Positions 62,781 to 64,000 of a stretch of DNA of 64,000 nt are shown here, piece by piece (positions within the stretch are counted from its first letter, which is position 1; each line of letters begins with the position of its first letter). The notes below the pieces were generated by a model, which worked only from the letters and a program-made list of their open reading frames with translations, ran no database searches and was not told the origin of the DNA. The position numbers and the translations under genes are program-made. Where the stretch lies: the NCBI RefSeq assembly GCF_001485575.1, contig NZ_BCNB01000006.1, forward strand, positions 2,976,001-3,040,000, given 5' to 3'. Origin of the DNA: Haloarcula sp. CBA1127 (GTDB lineage: Archaea; Halobacteriota; Halobacteria; Halobacteriales; Haloarculaceae).

Positions 62781-63506
62781 TTACAGCGACGTGGTCGCCG
62801 TCAGACTGATTTCGATGGCGCGCTCGACGTTGTTCTTGGCTTTCTCGGGGAGTTCCTCGTCCTCGGTTTCGCCCTTCTGTGTCCCCTCGACGAGGTTCCC
62901 GTCGACGGTACAGATAGCGCCCGAGCGCAGGCCCTTACGGCGACACAGGGAGAACAGCGCGGCGGCCTCCATCTCGACGGCCAGCAGGCCGGCGGCCTCC
63001 CAGTCGTTGATGTACTCGTCCGTCTCGGCGTAGAAGGCGTCGTCCGTGGCGATGGGGCCGACGTGAACGTCCTCGTCGTTTGCCTCGGCGGCGTCGACCA
63101 GCGACGAGAGGACGTCGTAATCGGGGACGGCCGGGACGGCCTTGGATTCGTAGCGCTGGGACGTTCCCTCGTCCTTGGCCGCGCCGTTGGCGACGACCAT
63201 GTCCCCGATTTCGATGCCTTCCTGAAGCGCGCCAGTCGTTCCGACGCGGATGAGCGTCTCGACGCCGACCGCCTCCAGTTCCTCGACGGCGATGGCCGTC
63301 GACGGCGACCCGATGCCGGTCGAACAGATCGTCAGTTCGCGGCCGTCGTAGGTCGCGTTGACGAGTTTGTACTCGCGGTTCTCCGCGACGACCTCGTGGT
63401 CGTCACAGAGACCGGCGATGCGGTCGACGCGGCCGGGGTCGCCCGGCACGAGCGCGATGTCTGTCAGGTCACCCGGTTCGACGAGTAGATGCGGTTGTTT
63501 CGCCAT
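62781..63506 (-). CDS. Nucleoside phosphorylase (uridine/purine nucleoside phosphorylase family)
   Basis: The 241-residue product belongs to the PNP/UDP phosphorylase family. It has the phosphate-binding GDPGRVDRI near residue 26, STGIGSPSTAIAVEEL near 63, RVGTTGAL near 88 and the ribose-binding EMEAAALF near 178. It splits nucleosides with phosphate into base and ribose-1-phosphate; the pattern is nearest uridine phosphorylase. In archaea such enzymes feed ribose-1-phosphate to the AMP or pentose bisphosphate pathway. I chose ATG 63506 (MAKQPHLL). Confidence 0.9.
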   Translation of the reverse strand: MAKQPHLLVEPGDLTDIALVPGDPGRVDRIAGLCDDHEVVAENREYKLVNATYDGRELTICSTGIGSPSTAIAVEELEAVGVETLIRVGTTGALQEGIEIGDMVVANGAAKDEGTSQRYESKAVPAVPDYDVLSSLVDAAEANDEDVHVGPIATDDAFYAETDEYINDWEAAGLLAVEMEAAALFSLCRRKGLRSGAICTVDGNLVEGTQKGETEDEELPEKAKNNVERAIEISLTATTSL

Positions 63507-63592
63507 ACAGGCCAGTCGCACGGAACTATTTAGTAGTCAGTGGATTCCCGTCGGTCACAACAGTGAGGTAGGACGGCCGCGAGAGAGGACGT

Positions 63593-63814
63593 ATGGCAGA
63601 CGATATCTCGCTGTTCGACAGACGGATGCGGGGGCCGGCGGGTATCGCTCTCGCCGCCGGAGTCGTCCTCGGACTGCTGACCGGCTACACCGTCGGCGCG
63701 GGAACGCCGGACGGCCCCTCGTGGACTCTCGTCGTCCCGTTCGCGCTGCTTGCCAGCGTCTTCCTGTATCTCGGGGCCTACAGAAACCTCTCGAAGCGGG
63801 TCCGGGACACGTAG
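63593..63814 (+). CDS. Small two-helix membrane protein (73 aa)
   Basis: Two hydrophobic helices (about residues 14-35 and 45-63) are linked by a short polar loop, with a basic C-terminus. It lies between the divergent phosphorylase and the convergent membrane gene at the window end. No family is known to me. Confidence 0.6.
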   Translation: MADDISLFDRRMRGPAGIALAAGVVLGLLTGYTVGAGTPDGPSWTLVVPFALLASVFLYLGAYRNLSKRVRDT

Positions 63815-63815
63815 C

Positions 63816-64000
63816 TTACAGCCAGGTGACGAGCACTGGGATGAACAGCGCAAGCGCCGCTCCAAAAATGAACGCCGTGAGTGCCCACTGTCGGATGATC
63901 TCGTCAGCGTCGTCTCGGAGACTGCCGCCGAAGCGAGGCATGGCGATCCGAGCGAAGAAGTAGTAAATGAACGCGGAGACGCCCGCAACGCCAGCGATAT
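63816..64000 (-). CDS. Membrane protein, 5' end outside the window
   Basis: The frame ends at TAA 63816-63818 and continues past 64000, so only its C-terminal 61 residues are visible. These contain two hydrophobic stretches separated by a charged loop (GGSLRDDADEIIRQW) and end in LVTWL. It converges on the small membrane gene at 63593, whose stop is one base away. The family cannot be told from this fragment. Confidence 0.6.
   Translation of the reverse strand, partial: IAGVAGVSAFIYYFFARIAMPRFGGSLRDDADEIIRQWALTAFIFGAALALFIPVLVTWL

Noticed and set aside
1..64000. CRISPR arrays, rRNA operons, intact insertion sequences, prophage
   Set aside because: Reading through, I found no regular repeat-spacer arrays, no rRNA-like sequence, no transposase and no phage structural genes.

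Overview
The window is chromosomal DNA of a halophilic archaeon. It is G+C rich, its proteins are very rich in Asp and Glu, and many coding sequences begin about 25-32 bases after a TATA box with little or no leader. It carries haloarchaeal family markers: bacterio-opsin-activator (bat) type HTH regulators, a small archaeal modifier protein (SAMP1), split archaeal GMP synthase, GatD, halolysin, 7TM histidine kinases, and DUF5802 and DUF5789 proteins. A Haloarcula-like genome fits best, but this is inference. I see no rRNA, CRISPR array, intact insertion sequence or prophage.

1-9.4 kb: a truncated threonine-synthase-like gene lacking the usual PLP lysine, an FAD oxidoreductase, a metallophosphoesterase, an HTH regulator, a small acidic protein, a thiolase with Ser at both catalytic Cys positions, a Tat-exported subtilisin, an aminotransferase, and a winged-helix/membrane-protein pair. 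9.4-14.4 kb is the most interesting stretch: a DUF2249 protein, a 12-helix NnrS/heme-copper-oxidase-like membrane protein, a NarO/DmsR-type regulator with the motif CX67CXCX7C, a radical SAM/SPASM enzyme placed directly after a CGCGG-motif peptide substrate, an SRPBCC protein and a second bat-type regulator. Three near-identical palindromes (CGAA-N4-TTCG, flanked by CCC/GGG in two) lie about 40 bases before three of these genes, and a degenerate fourth lies before another. I read this as an anaerobiosis or nitrogen-oxide responsive regulon containing a peptide-modification (RiPP-like) system.

14.4-33.7 kb: type I IPP isomerase (catalytic Cys missing), an SDR, a complete 7TM histidine kinase, a MoaB/Mog-like protein with a long acidic leader, a Tat-exported beta-propeller, an aldo/keto reductase, a GCS2-type glutamate-cysteine ligase homologue, an MBL-fold hydrolase, an MscS-like TM protein, the pyrG-guaAb-small-protein operon, an alpha/beta hydrolase, PspA, an SLC13/TrkA-C transporter, a lipid kinase and a membrane protein. 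33.7-46.3 kb: thrS, a universal stress protein, gamma-carbonic anhydrase, a second GCS2-type protein with an acidic insert, an A+T-richer Tat/C-terminal-anchor beta-propeller that looks acquired, 1-Cys peroxiredoxin, the D-glutamate catabolism pair dgcN-dgcA, a Vms1-like peptidyl-tRNA hydrolase, and a bat-type regulator.

46.3-64 kb: membrane and surface proteins (including one with a Ser/Asp repeat tail), an ArsR regulator, an NhaC antiporter, DUF5789, gatD with a tRNA-like remnant in its leader, a GNAT enzyme, a histidine kinase with a degenerate ATPase domain, SAMP1, a potassium/TrkA-C cluster (two TrkA-C membrane proteins, a TVGYGD potassium channel with an RCK domain, and an HPP-USP fusion), a nucleoside phosphorylase and two small membrane proteins, the last cut by the window end.
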